From assembly GCF_004340205.1 (NCBI RefSeq), contig NZ_SLWB01000010.1:62001-126000 (forward strand): a stretch of DNA of 64,000 nucleotides, written 5' to 3'. Below the pieces are notes generated by a model that was not told where the DNA came from, ran no database searches, and saw nothing but the letters and a program-made list of their open reading frames with translations. Shown one piece after another: positions 35,169-42,973 of this stretch (its first letter is position 1; every line of letters starts with the position of its first letter). Source of the stretch: Acetobacteroides hydrogenigenes. GTDB taxonomy: Bacteria; Bacteroidota; Bacteroidia; Bacteroidales; ZOR0009. A program made the translations under genes and the position numbers.

Positions 35169-38100
35169 CTACTCCAGATCTTTGCTGTGCTTGATGTTGG
35201 CCGTCTTCTTCGACATGTAGGTGTATAGGGCCGGGATAACGTAGAGCGTTAGCACCAGCGCAAATATTAGTCCACCTACTACCGCAATACCTAATGGGAT
35301 ACGGCTGGTTGATGCCGCCCCAAGTGCAAGCGCAATCGGAAGGTTGCCAAACACAGTAGCCAAGCTGGTCATCAGAATAGGGCGAAGGCGGAGCGCGGAG
35401 GCCTCAATGGCGGCAGCGCGTAGGCTCATTCCTTCCTGCTTTTTCTGGTTGGCGAATTCTACAATAAGGATTCCGTTTTTGGTAACAATGCCTATCAGAA
35501 CGATGATGCCAATCTGGCTAAAGATGTTCATCGTTTGCCCAAATAGCCAAAGCGAAAGCAGGGCTCCCGATAGGGCCAGAGGTACGGTAAACATGATGAT
35601 AAGCGGATCGCGGAAGCTCTCGAACTGGGCCGCCAGAACGAGGTAGATCAGCACGATTGCAAGGATAAACGCGAAGTATAGGCTGTTCGAACTTTCCTCG
35701 AACTGCTGCGAAATACCCGATAGGGTGGTGGAGAAGGAGTCGTCGAGCGTTTCTTTGGCGATGCTTCGCATCTCGTCGATGCCTTGCCCCATGGTTTTGC
35801 CCGGAGCGGGGTTGGCCGATACGGTTGCCGATATGTAGCGGTTGTAGCGGAAGCGCTGCGGTGGCGTGCTCTCCTCGATGGTGGAAACAAGTTCGCCTAG
35901 CTGGATTAGCGCACCCGAGCTGCTGCGGATGAATATGCTCTTGATGTCGTCCGGGTCGTCGCGCAAGCTACGCGAGGCTTGGCCGATTACCTGGTACTGC
36001 TTACCGTTCATTATGAAGTAGCCGTAACGTTGGCCACTGAAGTAGAGCTGTAGGGCCTCCGATATGTCGGACACGGTAACGCCTGCCGATCGGGCCTTAT
36101 CGCGGTCAATTCGTATCTGCATCTCGGGCTTGTTAAACTTCAGGTTAACGTCAACCGCTTGGAAAACGGGGCTAGCCTGCGCCTTATCTAGGAAGCGGGG
36201 AAGGTACTCCTTCAGCTTTTCGAAGTTGGGCGCTTGTATTACAAAGCTAACGGGCATTCCGCCACCTCTTCCGGTGTTAATGGTTTGCTCCTGAATGGCG
36301 AATGTCTTAGCAAAGTTGTTCTTTTTGGCTACGTCCGAGAGCATCTCTGCAATTTCCTGTTGCGAGCGCGAGCGCTCGGTCTTAGGCACTAGCGAAATTC
36401 TAATAAAGCCGTTGTTTACGCTCCCACCTCCATACGAGGTTAGGGCAATAACGCTTTCTACTTCGGGAATGGTATCTACAACTTGGGCTAGGTTTAGTAT
36501 GTAGCTGTCCATTTTTTCGAACCCTGTACCCTCTGGTGCGGTTGCCATAAGCGACACACGCCCCTTATCCTCGAGAGGTGCAAGCTCCGAAGGGAGCATC
36601 TTTCCAATGAATAAGATAATGCCTAGCGAGATGAGCATTATTACAATGGCTAGCCATCGGTTATGTATAAATCGGGTTAGCGATTTTTGGTAGCTGCTGC
36701 TTAGCCATTCGAAGAATCGTTCCGAAAGCAGGTAGAACTTGCTCTGGCTCTTCTTGTGAACAAGAACTCGGGCGCACATCATTGGCGTTAGGGTCAACGA
36801 TACGAAGCACGAGATGAGGATTGAAGAGGCAACAACAATACCAAATTCGCGGAATAGCCTACCCGTAACCCCTTCGAGGAAGATGATTGGGAAGAAAACG
36901 GCAATAAGCGTAATGGTGGTGGAGAGAACTGCAAAGAAAATTTCCTTTGTTCCCTCCATGCTGGCCTTGTAGGTATCTTCGCCACGCTCAATCTTTTTAA
37001 AGATATTCTCAAGAACAACTATCGCATCGTCAACCACAAGTCCTGTTGTGAGCACAACCCCTAGCAGCGTAAGCACATTGATGGAAAAACCGGCAACGTA
37101 CATCACAAAGAAGCTGCCGATGAGCGATATTGGAATGGCTATAATAGGGATAAGCGTCGTTCTCCAGCTGCGGAGGAAGAAGAAGATAACCAGCACTACA
37201 AGAATGAAGGCGAGCAGAATGGTTTCCTCTACTTCAAATATTGCTTTGCGGATATTTGTGGTAACGTCCCAAACCGGGTTAATGCTGATATCCTTAGGGA
37301 GTTCCCTCTTTAGCTGCTCTACGCGCTTGTAAGCCTCGTTGGCAATTTCGATTTGGTTAGAGCCTGGTTGGGGAATTAGCGCAATGGCAACCTGAGGAAC
37401 TAGCCCTTTGCCACGGTTAATGCTTCGTTCGTTTTCGGGCTTTAGGTTGGCAACGCCAACATCTCTAAGCTTAATAATGGAGCCATCGGCTTCTTTTAGT
37501 ATCAGGTTGTTGAATTCCTCCACGGTGGTAAGCCTTCCAAGTGTTCGGATGCTTAATTCCATATTGTAGCCTTCAACGCGTCCGGCAGGCAGCTCAATAT
37601 TTTCCTTTGCAAGGGCCGTACGGATATCGCTGGGGGTAATTTTGTAGGCCGCCATTTTTGCAGGGTCTAGTTCCAACTTCATCGCGTAGCGCTTTTCTCC
37701 CCAAATGGCAACCTGGCTTACTCCATTTATGGTTTGAAGCCTTTCTTTAAGAACGTTGTTTGCTAAGTCGGAAAGTTCCAATAAACCTCGCTTGTTACTT
37801 TGAACGGAGAACGATATTACCGGGTCGGAGTCGGCATCGGCCTTCGAAACAACAGGAGGGTCGACATCTTTGGGAAGTAGGCGGATTGCCTGCGAAACGC
37901 GGTCGCGCACATCGTTGGTGGCGCTTTCCATATCCTTCCCTAAATCAAACTCAACGGTAATTCGGCTTCTCCCATCCGAAGACGCTGATGAAAGCGATTT
38001 TATACCTTGAATACCGTTTATGGAAGCTTCGAGAGGTTCGGTGATTTGAGCCTCAATAACATCGGCATTTGCCCCTGTATAGCTTGTGTTTACGGTAACA

Positions 38101-38231
38101 ACGGGAGGGTCGATGCTGGGATACTCGCGAATACCCAGGTAGCTAAATCCTACGAAACCAAAAAGAACGATTACAATGGAATATACCATTGTAAGAACCG
38201 GACGTTTTATGCTTGTCGAGTAAATGCTCAT
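35169..38231 (-). CDS. RND efflux pump inner-membrane transporter (AcrB/MexB class)
   Basis: Proton-driven export of hydrophobic or amphiphilic compounds. The 1020-aa protein has 12 membrane helices and two large periplasmic loops. The N-terminus SIKRPVLTMVYSIVIVLFGFVGF and YPSIDPPVVTVNTSYTGANADVIE are typical. TM4 carries the proton-relay Asp pair in GLVVDDAIVVLENI, and the second half holds FFRE and GIVTKNGILIVEFANQ. Sequence is closest to the HAE1/MexF-like multidrug branch found in Bacteroidota. It lies between MFP and TolC genes. Specificity is unknown. Confidence 0.96.
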   Translation of the reverse strand: MSIYSTSIKRPVLTMVYSIVIVLFGFVGFSYLGIREYPSIDPPVVTVNTSYTGANADVIEAQITEPLEASINGIQGIKSLSSASSDGRSRITVEFDLGKDMESATNDVRDRVSQAIRLLPKDVDPPVVSKADADSDPVISFSVQSNKRGLLELSDLANNVLKERLQTINGVSQVAIWGEKRYAMKLELDPAKMAAYKITPSDIRTALAKENIELPAGRVEGYNMELSIRTLGRLTTVEEFNNLILKEADGSIIKLRDVGVANLKPENERSINRGKGLVPQVAIALIPQPGSNQIEIANEAYKRVEQLKRELPKDISINPVWDVTTNIRKAIFEVEETILLAFILVVLVIFFFLRSWRTTLIPIIAIPISLIGSFFVMYVAGFSINVLTLLGVVLTTGLVVDDAIVVLENIFKKIERGEDTYKASMEGTKEIFFAVLSTTITLIAVFFPIIFLEGVTGRLFREFGIVVASSILISCFVSLTLTPMMCARVLVHKKSQSKFYLLSERFFEWLSSSYQKSLTRFIHNRWLAIVIMLISLGIILFIGKMLPSELAPLEDKGRVSLMATAPEGTGFEKMDSYILNLAQVVDTIPEVESVIALTSYGGGSVNNGFIRISLVPKTERSRSQQEIAEMLSDVAKKNNFAKTFAIQEQTINTGRGGGMPVSFVIQAPNFEKLKEYLPRFLDKAQASPVFQAVDVNLKFNKPEMQIRIDRDKARSAGVTVSDISEALQLYFSGQRYGYFIMNGKQYQVIGQASRSLRDDPDDIKSIFIRSSSGALIQLGELVSTIEESTPPQRFRYNRYISATVSANPAPGKTMGQGIDEMRSIAKETLDDSFSTTLSGISQQFEESSNSLYFAFILAIVLIYLVLAAQFESFRDPLIIMFTVPLALSGALLSLWLFGQTMNIFSQIGIIVLIGIVTKNGILIVEFANQKKQEGMSLRAAAIEASALRLRPILMTSLATVFGNLPIALALGAASTSRIPLGIAVVGGLIFALVLTLYVIPALYTYMSKKTANIKHSKDLE

Positions 38232-38259
38232 AGTAAACGATTAAGAGGTTAGGATCAGA

Positions 38260-39312
38260 TTACTCGACTGTAACATTTACAGGCATTTCGTTCTTTAGCA
38301 TCATAAGCCCTGTGGTAATTACGGTATCTCCTTGTGTAATCCCTTTGATAATTTCTACGTGGGTTCCTGTTCTAAAGCCTGTTCTTACTTCGGTAAGCAC
38401 AGCCTTACCTCCTTTTACAACGTATAGGTTTTGAGTACCTAGCTGTGGAACTATGGTTTCAGCAGGAACAAGAAGTGCAACGCCTCCTTGTAGCGGAATG
38501 CTTACTTTAATGTATGATCCGGGTAAAAGTTTGTTTTTTACATTTGAGGCATACCCTCGAACCTTAACCGTTCTTGAAAGTTGGTCAATCTCGGGTTCTA
38601 TGGCATATATCTTGGCTTTGTAATCGGCATCATCACCTTCAACAGTAAAGCTAATTTCTTGTCCTTTGAGGATAGACATGGAGTAGCGTTCGGGTAAGTT
38701 GAATTCAACTTTTAGGGGGTGGGTTTGTACCAGCTTCGCAATAGTGCTATTTTGGCTGACAAATGCACCTAGGCTTACGGTTCGGAGTCCCACGGTTCCA
38801 TCAAATGGAGCCCGTATTTCTGTTTTGGCAATTTGTGCATGGGTCATTTGAATATCGGCACGAATAGCGTCGAGCGATGTTTTAGCTTGCTCGTACTCTT
38901 GTTGGCTTATTCCGTTCACCGCAAGAAGGGCTTTCTTTCTTTTTTCTTCATTGCTAAGCTGGGTTTCTTGTGCTATTTGACGCTTTAGGGTTGCTTGCAG
39001 ATCAGCATCGTTAAGCTTTGCTAAAAGCGCTCCTTTCCTGATGGAAGCCCCTTCTGCGATGTTTAGAATCGTAATCTTACCTTGCGATTCTGCTTTTAGC
39101 TCAACCTGTTCATTTGCCAAAAGCGTCCCATTAAGCGAGACCTCGTCTTCTAGTTTTGAAGCCTTGGCAATAAGCGCATTAACGGCTAAAGGCTTTTTGT
39201 CCTTGTCTTTCCCTTTGGGTTTGCCTCCTTTTTGATTGGAGCAAGCTGTAATTAGCATAAATGATGCTAGAAGTAGCACTACTGTTTTTGAAGTTGCCTT
39301 TAAAGATTGCAT
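38260..39312 (-). CDS. RND efflux periplasmic adaptor (membrane fusion) lipoprotein
   Basis: Connects the inner-membrane pump to the TolC channel. The 350-aa protein has a lipoprotein signal with L-I-T-A-C (Cys24), then a Lys/Gly linker. A barrel-sandwich half (LNGTLLANEQVELKAESQGKI) is followed by a helical hairpin with QQEYEQAKTSLDAIRADI, a second lipoyl half (IRAPFDGTVGLRTVSLGAFVS) and a membrane-proximal domain ending at GLMMLKNEMPVNVTVE. It is the first gene of the operon, 28 bases upstream of the RND gene. No regulator gene is next to it. Confidence 0.95.
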   Translation of the reverse strand: MQSLKATSKTVVLLLASFMLITACSNQKGGKPKGKDKDKKPLAVNALIAKASKLEDEVSLNGTLLANEQVELKAESQGKITILNIAEGASIRKGALLAKLNDADLQATLKRQIAQETQLSNEEKRKKALLAVNGISQQEYEQAKTSLDAIRADIQMTHAQIAKTEIRAPFDGTVGLRTVSLGAFVSQNSTIAKLVQTHPLKVEFNLPERYSMSILKGQEISFTVEGDDADYKAKIYAIEPEIDQLSRTVKVRGYASNVKNKLLPGSYIKVSIPLQGGVALLVPAETIVPQLGTQNLYVVKGGKAVLTEVRTGFRTGTHVEIIKGITQGDTVITTGLMMLKNEMPVNVTVE

Positions 39313-39481
39313 GGGCTGTAACTTAGTTCACAAATAGATTTTAGTAACCTTTAGACGCGGTTCTTTTTGAAAACTTTTACTTCTCACATTGTTTTCTTAC
39401 TTTTTTGAGGATAAACGCAAATGCTTATAGGTTGAATATCGTTAGATTAACAATCCTAGATGTGAGATTTCTAAGGTTGTA

Positions 39482-40102
39482 TTAGTAAAAAAGGGTTGCA
39501 ATTTCGGCCTCTTCTAAGATTTTGACGTCTCCAGAATTCATGTTGTCAATGTATAGTGGCCCTATTGCACTTCTAATAAGTCTTAAAGTAGGAAAACCTA
39601 CGGCTGCCGTCATTTTTCTCACCTGTCGATTTTTGCCTTCTGTAATGGATAATTCAATCCAACTTGTAGGTACGTTAACCCTAAATCTTATTGGAGGAAC
39701 TCGTTCTGGTAGCGTAGGTTCTACAATTCTATTGACTATTGCAGGACGTGTTTTATATTCTCCATTTATGTTTATAATAACACCCTTTCGTAGTTGCTCT
39801 ATTGCTTCATCGCTAATCTCTCGATCTACTTGTACCCAGTATGTTTTTTTATAGTGATTTTTGGGACTTAGAAGTTTGCTGTTAAGACTTTTGTCGTTGG
39901 TAATTAAGAGCAAACCCTCGCTATCGTGGTCCAATCTTCCTACCGGGTAGGCATCTCTCGGGAAAGCAAAACCTAAATCGGCAAGAGTAGGCTTTTCGCC
40001 TTCCTTGCTAAACTGAGAGAGCATGCCATATGGCTTGTAAACTACAAAGTAGCAGAAGTTTTTACCGCTACTTTGCTTGCGTTTCTGTACTTTTACTCCC
40101 AT
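39482..40102 (-). CDS. RsuA/RluE-family rRNA pseudouridine synthase
   Basis: Isomerises a specific uridine of ribosomal RNA; RluE (23S U2457) is the closest named family. The 206-aa protein has VVYKPYGMLSQFS, V-G-R-L-D-H-D-S-E-G-L-L (catalytic Asp), KTYWVQVD and the C-terminal ITEGKNRQVRKMTAAVGFPTLRLIR. It has no N-terminal S4 domain, as in RluE. The ATG at 40102 is used; it overlaps the end of the nitroreductase gene by 10 bases, which indicates translational coupling. A GTG at 40111 is a less likely start. Confidence 0.92.
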   Translation of the reverse strand: MGVKVQKRKQSSGKNFCYFVVYKPYGMLSQFSKEGEKPTLADLGFAFPRDAYPVGRLDHDSEGLLLITNDKSLNSKLLSPKNHYKKTYWVQVDREISDEAIEQLRKGVIININGEYKTRPAIVNRIVEPTLPERVPPIRFRVNVPTSWIELSITEGKNRQVRKMTAAVGFPTLRLIRSAIGPLYIDNMNSGDVKILEEAEIATLFY

Positions 40103-40614
40103 CTCTCCCACTTTAGCAGTTCTGGTTTGAACTTATCCTTTGGTTTGTTTTCTCCAGAGGGATGTCCAACCGGAATAACGTTTAGCGGAATTACAAAATC
40201 TGGAAGATTAAGACATTTACTCACAAATTCGACTCTGTCGGTGTCAGGATAAACGCCAGTCCATACTGCTCCAAGTCCAAGAGATTCTGCCGCAAGCAGC
40301 AAGTTTTCAGTGGCAGCAGAGCAATCCACAACCCATTTGTTCTTATCCTCTTCTTTAGTCCTAGAGAGGTCGCCACATACGATAATGGCGCAAGGGGCGT
40401 CTTTTACCATTTTTGCATAGGGAAGCCCGTCTGAGAGTTGTATGAGCATTCCCTTCTGGGTAATAGCAATAAACGTCCATGGTTGCCTGTTTTTTGCTGA
40501 TGGGGCAGCCATTGCTGCTCTCACGAGTAGTTCTATGGTTTCTCGCTCAATGGCTTGTTTTGAGTATTGGCGAACACTCTTTCTTTCAAGAATGCATTTA
40601 ATTGTATTGTTCAT
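40093..40614 (-). CDS. Nitroreductase-family FMN oxidoreductase
   Basis: A 173-aa flavoprotein that probably reduces nitro or quinone-like compounds with NAD(P)H. The family pattern is clear: CILERKSVRQYSKQAIERE (phosphate-binding R-x-S-x-R), MAAPSAKNRQPW, the substrate loop, and ATENLLLAAESLGLGAVWTGVYP, then IPLNVIPVGHPSGENKPKDKF. The ATG at 40612-40614 fits; the frame upstream reaches only a TTG. A perfect minus-strand promoter lies just upstream (40639-40670). The physiological substrate is not known. Confidence 0.92.
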   Translation of the reverse strand: MNNTIKCILERKSVRQYSKQAIERETIELLVRAAMAAPSAKNRQPWTFIAITQKGMLIQLSDGLPYAKMVKDAPCAIIVCGDLSRTKEEDKNKWVVDCSAATENLLLAAESLGLGAVWTGVYPDTDRVEFVSKCLNLPDFVIPLNVIPVGHPSGENKPKDKFKPELLKWERWE

Positions 40615-40638
40615 TGTTCGTGCTTTTGGGTTGCCTTT

Positions 40639-40670
40639 CAAATTTAGTAAATGGCAGAGTAAACCTCAAA
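40639..40670 (-). promoter_or_regulatory. Promoter of the nitroreductase-pseudouridine synthase operon
   Basis: On the minus strand TTTG (complement of 40667-40670), 20-base spacer, TAAATTTG (complement of 40639-40646): full consensus. Start near 40632, about 18 bases before the ATG. Confidence 0.8.
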
Positions 40671-40859
40671 AAATAATTTGAGCCGTTTTATAAGTTATTG
40701 CTCTTGTTTACTTTTTAATTATAGAAGTAATTGACTGTGCAATTTTTTGCATGGTGTAATGTATTGATATATAATACTGTGTAAAACGCCATGCTTTTAA
40801 TTTCTCTTCTGAATGTGATAATTGGCAAACTAGCACTACTTGCTGGTCAAAAAAGAGCC

Positions 40860-41062
40860 TACATTTGTAACAAAGACAGTGAATACTCTCAAAAAAAGTT
40901 TTGCTGCGATATCTAATGCTTGTTTTGAGACTTTCAACTTAATAAACACCATGAAGTTACAAGAACAGTTAAGTTAGTTTGTTCTGAAATTGCTTAAATG
41001 TTAGTTGGAAATTGATCGCTTAAAAAGGGAAACCGCTCAAATTCTTGAGCGGTTTCCCTTTT
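40860..41062 (+). ncRNA. Candidate small RNA or orphan transcription unit
   Basis: A gene-free segment holds its own -7 element, TACATTTG (40860-40867), with CTTG at 40839-40842 (17-base spacer). It ends at a strong terminator hairpin with T5 at 41058-41062. The predicted transcript is about 190 nt, from about 40874. The only start-stop pair of note is an 8-codon frame, MKLQEQLS, at 40951-40977. No known RNA family was recognised. Confidence 0.4.
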
Positions 41063-41073
41063 TAAGCGATCAA
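41012..41073. terminator. Perfect 29-bp palindromic bidirectional terminator
   Basis: Arms 41012-41040 and 41045-41073 are exact reverse complements with a 4-base loop (ATTC). The core reads AAAAAGGGAAACCGCTCAA on both strands, so each direction has a GC-rich stem followed by T5. An outer 10-base inverted pair (TTCTGAAATT 40982-40991, AATTTCAGAA 41078-41087) encloses it. It ends the metallo-hydrolase transcript on the minus strand. Confidence 0.9.
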
Positions 41074-41150
41074 GGTAATTTCAGAATCTTTGATTTGCGA
41101 TGTTAATTGTAAATCTCTATTGGGCTGTTTGTAGATGTTTGTAGCTTGTG

Positions 41151-41885
41151 TTAGTATATATTCCTAATTCGAACATCAATCTTTTTGTAAGTTTCTAATT
41201 TACTTTTCAACGCATTAAGGTCTGATCCTTTATAGTGATAAGGGTATACAATTTTAGGATTAATTATTTTGACGGTCGAATCAAACATGTTGATATCCAT
41301 TGTGTAAGGTAGGTTTAATGGTATGAATGCGACATCAATCTCTTTTAAATTTGCCATCTCTGGGACATCCTCAGTGTCGCCCGCTACATAAAACTTTTTA
41401 TTTCCGATTGTTAGTACATAACCGTTTCCTTCTCCTTTTGGATGAAATAAAGTTCCATTGTCTGTTTTATGTTTGATATTGTATGCAGGAACTGCTTCAA
41501 CGTTTATCCCAAGTATGATCTTTTTCTGCCCGTTCTTTAGTATGATTGCTGGCTTTATATTGCTGTACTGTTCTGGTGCAACAATTATTGTGTTTTTTGT
41601 TGATAAACGCTCTATTTCTTTTGCATCAAAATGGTCAAAATGACTGTGAGTTATAATAATAGCATCGGCTTTAAGAGGGGTGGCTTCCTTTGTAAAGGCC
41701 TTGCATGGGTCTATGTATATATTTTTGCCATTAAATTGCAACAGTAGGCTGGCATGTCCTAAAAGCGTAATGTTTAGGTCGCCTTCATTTGTCGTAAAAG
41801 TTTCTTTGTTATTTGCCTGCTTAAACGATAGTATCCCCATAAGGATGGCGCTTAGAATCAGCAAGTGTTCAAATTTTGTAGCCAT
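41151..41885 (-). CDS. Metallo-beta-lactamase-fold hydrolase (UPF0173/UlaG-like), exported
   Basis: A 244-aa metal-dependent hydrolase with the motif T-H-S-H-F-D-H-F-D (HxHxDH metal site), preceded by NITLLGHASLLLQFNGKNIYIDPC and followed by YVAGDTEDVPEM (metal Asp) and YPYHYKG. This layout is that of the UPF0173/L-ascorbate-6-phosphate lactonase-like branch. A short hydrophobic N-terminus (LLILSAILMGILSF) suggests export or membrane anchoring. The start ATG at 41883-41885 gives M-A-T-K; the frame further upstream runs through the terminator of the next gene and is rejected. The substrate is unknown. Confidence 0.88.
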   Translation of the reverse strand: MATKFEHLLILSAILMGILSFKQANNKETFTTNEGDLNITLLGHASLLLQFNGKNIYIDPCKAFTKEATPLKADAIIITHSHFDHFDAKEIERLSTKNTIIVAPEQYSNIKPAIILKNGQKKIILGINVEAVPAYNIKHKTDNGTLFHPKGEGNGYVLTIGNKKFYVAGDTEDVPEMANLKEIDVAFIPLNLPYTMDINMFDSTVKIINPKIVYPYHYKGSDLNALKSKLETYKKIDVRIRNIY

Positions 41886-41942
41886 TGGAGTTTTTGTTTT
41901 TATGGCAAGATAAAAAATGTCTGTTTTAGATGCGCTTCCAAA

Positions 41943-41976
41943 TGAAAAAAGACCGCTTACTTGCGGCCTTTTTTGC
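41943..41976 (-). terminator. Terminator of the SDR gene
   Basis: Plus-strand AAAAAAGACCGC ... GCGGCCTTTTTT. On the minus strand the stem ends in a U-run, about 17 bases beyond the SDR stop. Confidence 0.82.
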
Positions 41977-41992
41977 ATTATGAATAACTTGG

Positions 41993-42754
41993 TTACAAAT
42001 TTCTAGTTACGTATGTCGAACTCGCTTGCTGTGTAGGAGTTACTTCGATGTCGTTAATGCTTACGTGGGCAGGTCTTGTTAAGACAAATAAAATTGTTTG
42101 CGCTATATCTTCGGCAAAAAGAGGCGTAATGCCAGAATAAACATTTTTCGCCTTGTCTTCGTCGCCATGGAAGCGGACAATTGAAAATTCCGTTTCTACC
42201 ATTCCAGGGCGAATCTGCGTTACCTTAATGTTGGATTTGAGCAAGTCTATGCGCATTGCTTTTGAAAGGGCATTAACAGCATGCTTTGTAGCACAGTAAA
42301 CATTCCCGTTTTCGTAAACCTCCGAGCCTGCAATTGAGCCTATATTTACAATATGGCCACCCTTGTGCTCAATCATTATGGGGGCAACCCTGCGGGTTAC
42401 ATATAGCAATCCTTTGATGTTGGTATCAATCATACGCTCCCAGTCTTCTTCCAGTCCTTCTTGGACATGGTTTAATCCTGCGGCTAGTCCTGCATTGTTT
42501 ATCAGAACATCAATTTTTCTCCAACGTTCGTGAAGGTTGCTAATAGCAGCATCTACTTGATCCTTGTCTCTTACATCAAAACTTAAAGGAAGCACATCCG
42601 CCTTATACTTAACCTCAATTTCTTTCTTTAAGTTGTCTAAAAGTTCTGTACGCCGTCCGGTGATTATTAGGTTATAGCCGTTTTCTGCGAGAAGAAGTGC
42701 AGTGGCTCTGCCAATTCCTGAAGTCGCACCAGTTACAAGTGCAATTTTTTTCAT
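41993..42754 (-). CDS. Short-chain dehydrogenase/reductase (YdfG-like)
   Basis: A 253-aa NAD(P)-dependent oxidoreductase of the classical SDR family. It has T-G-A-T-S-G-I-G (about 8-15), D-V-R-D, N-N-A-G-L-A-A (about 90), catalytic Ser in NIGSIAGS, and Y-C-A-T-K (Tyr and Lys, about 156-160), then IRPGMVETEFS. The pattern is closest to serine/3-hydroxy acid dehydrogenases such as YdfG, which reduce malonic semialdehyde or oxidise serine; that is a family-level guess. The ATG at 42752-42754 is used. TACCTTTG (complement of 42795-42802) is a good -7 element upstream. Confidence 0.92.
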   Translation of the reverse strand: MKKIALVTGATSGIGRATALLLAENGYNLIITGRRTELLDNLKKEIEVKYKADVLPLSFDVRDKDQVDAAISNLHERWRKIDVLINNAGLAAGLNHVQEGLEEDWERMIDTNIKGLLYVTRRVAPIMIEHKGGHIVNIGSIAGSEVYENGNVYCATKHAVNALSKAMRIDLLKSNIKVTQIRPGMVETEFSIVRFHGDEDKAKNVYSGITPLFAEDIAQTILFVLTRPAHVSINDIEVTPTQQASSTYVTRNL

Positions 42755-42925
42755 TTGGTCTGTTGTGTTTTTGAGCTGTTGCAAAAATGTCCTGCAAAGG
42801 TACGAAAAAGGATTTTAAGGAATAGCTAAAGACCTTCTCGTTTCGTAGAATCGAGATTTTAAAGAGTTAAATATTAAGGTTATATCTGAAATGTTAATTA
42901 GTTGTTTAGCATTAAATTGGAGTGT

Positions 42926-42956
42926 CTTGTATTTCAATAAGTATTTTTTATATTTG
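42926..42956 (+). promoter_or_regulatory. Promoter of the PurL-like/MenG gene
   Basis: CTTG at 42926-42929, 19-base spacer, TATATTTG at 42949-42956 (full TAnnTTTG). Start near 42963, 11 bases before the ATG at 42974. Confidence 0.7.
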
Positions 42957-42973
42957 ATGCTAAAGTGCTTCCT

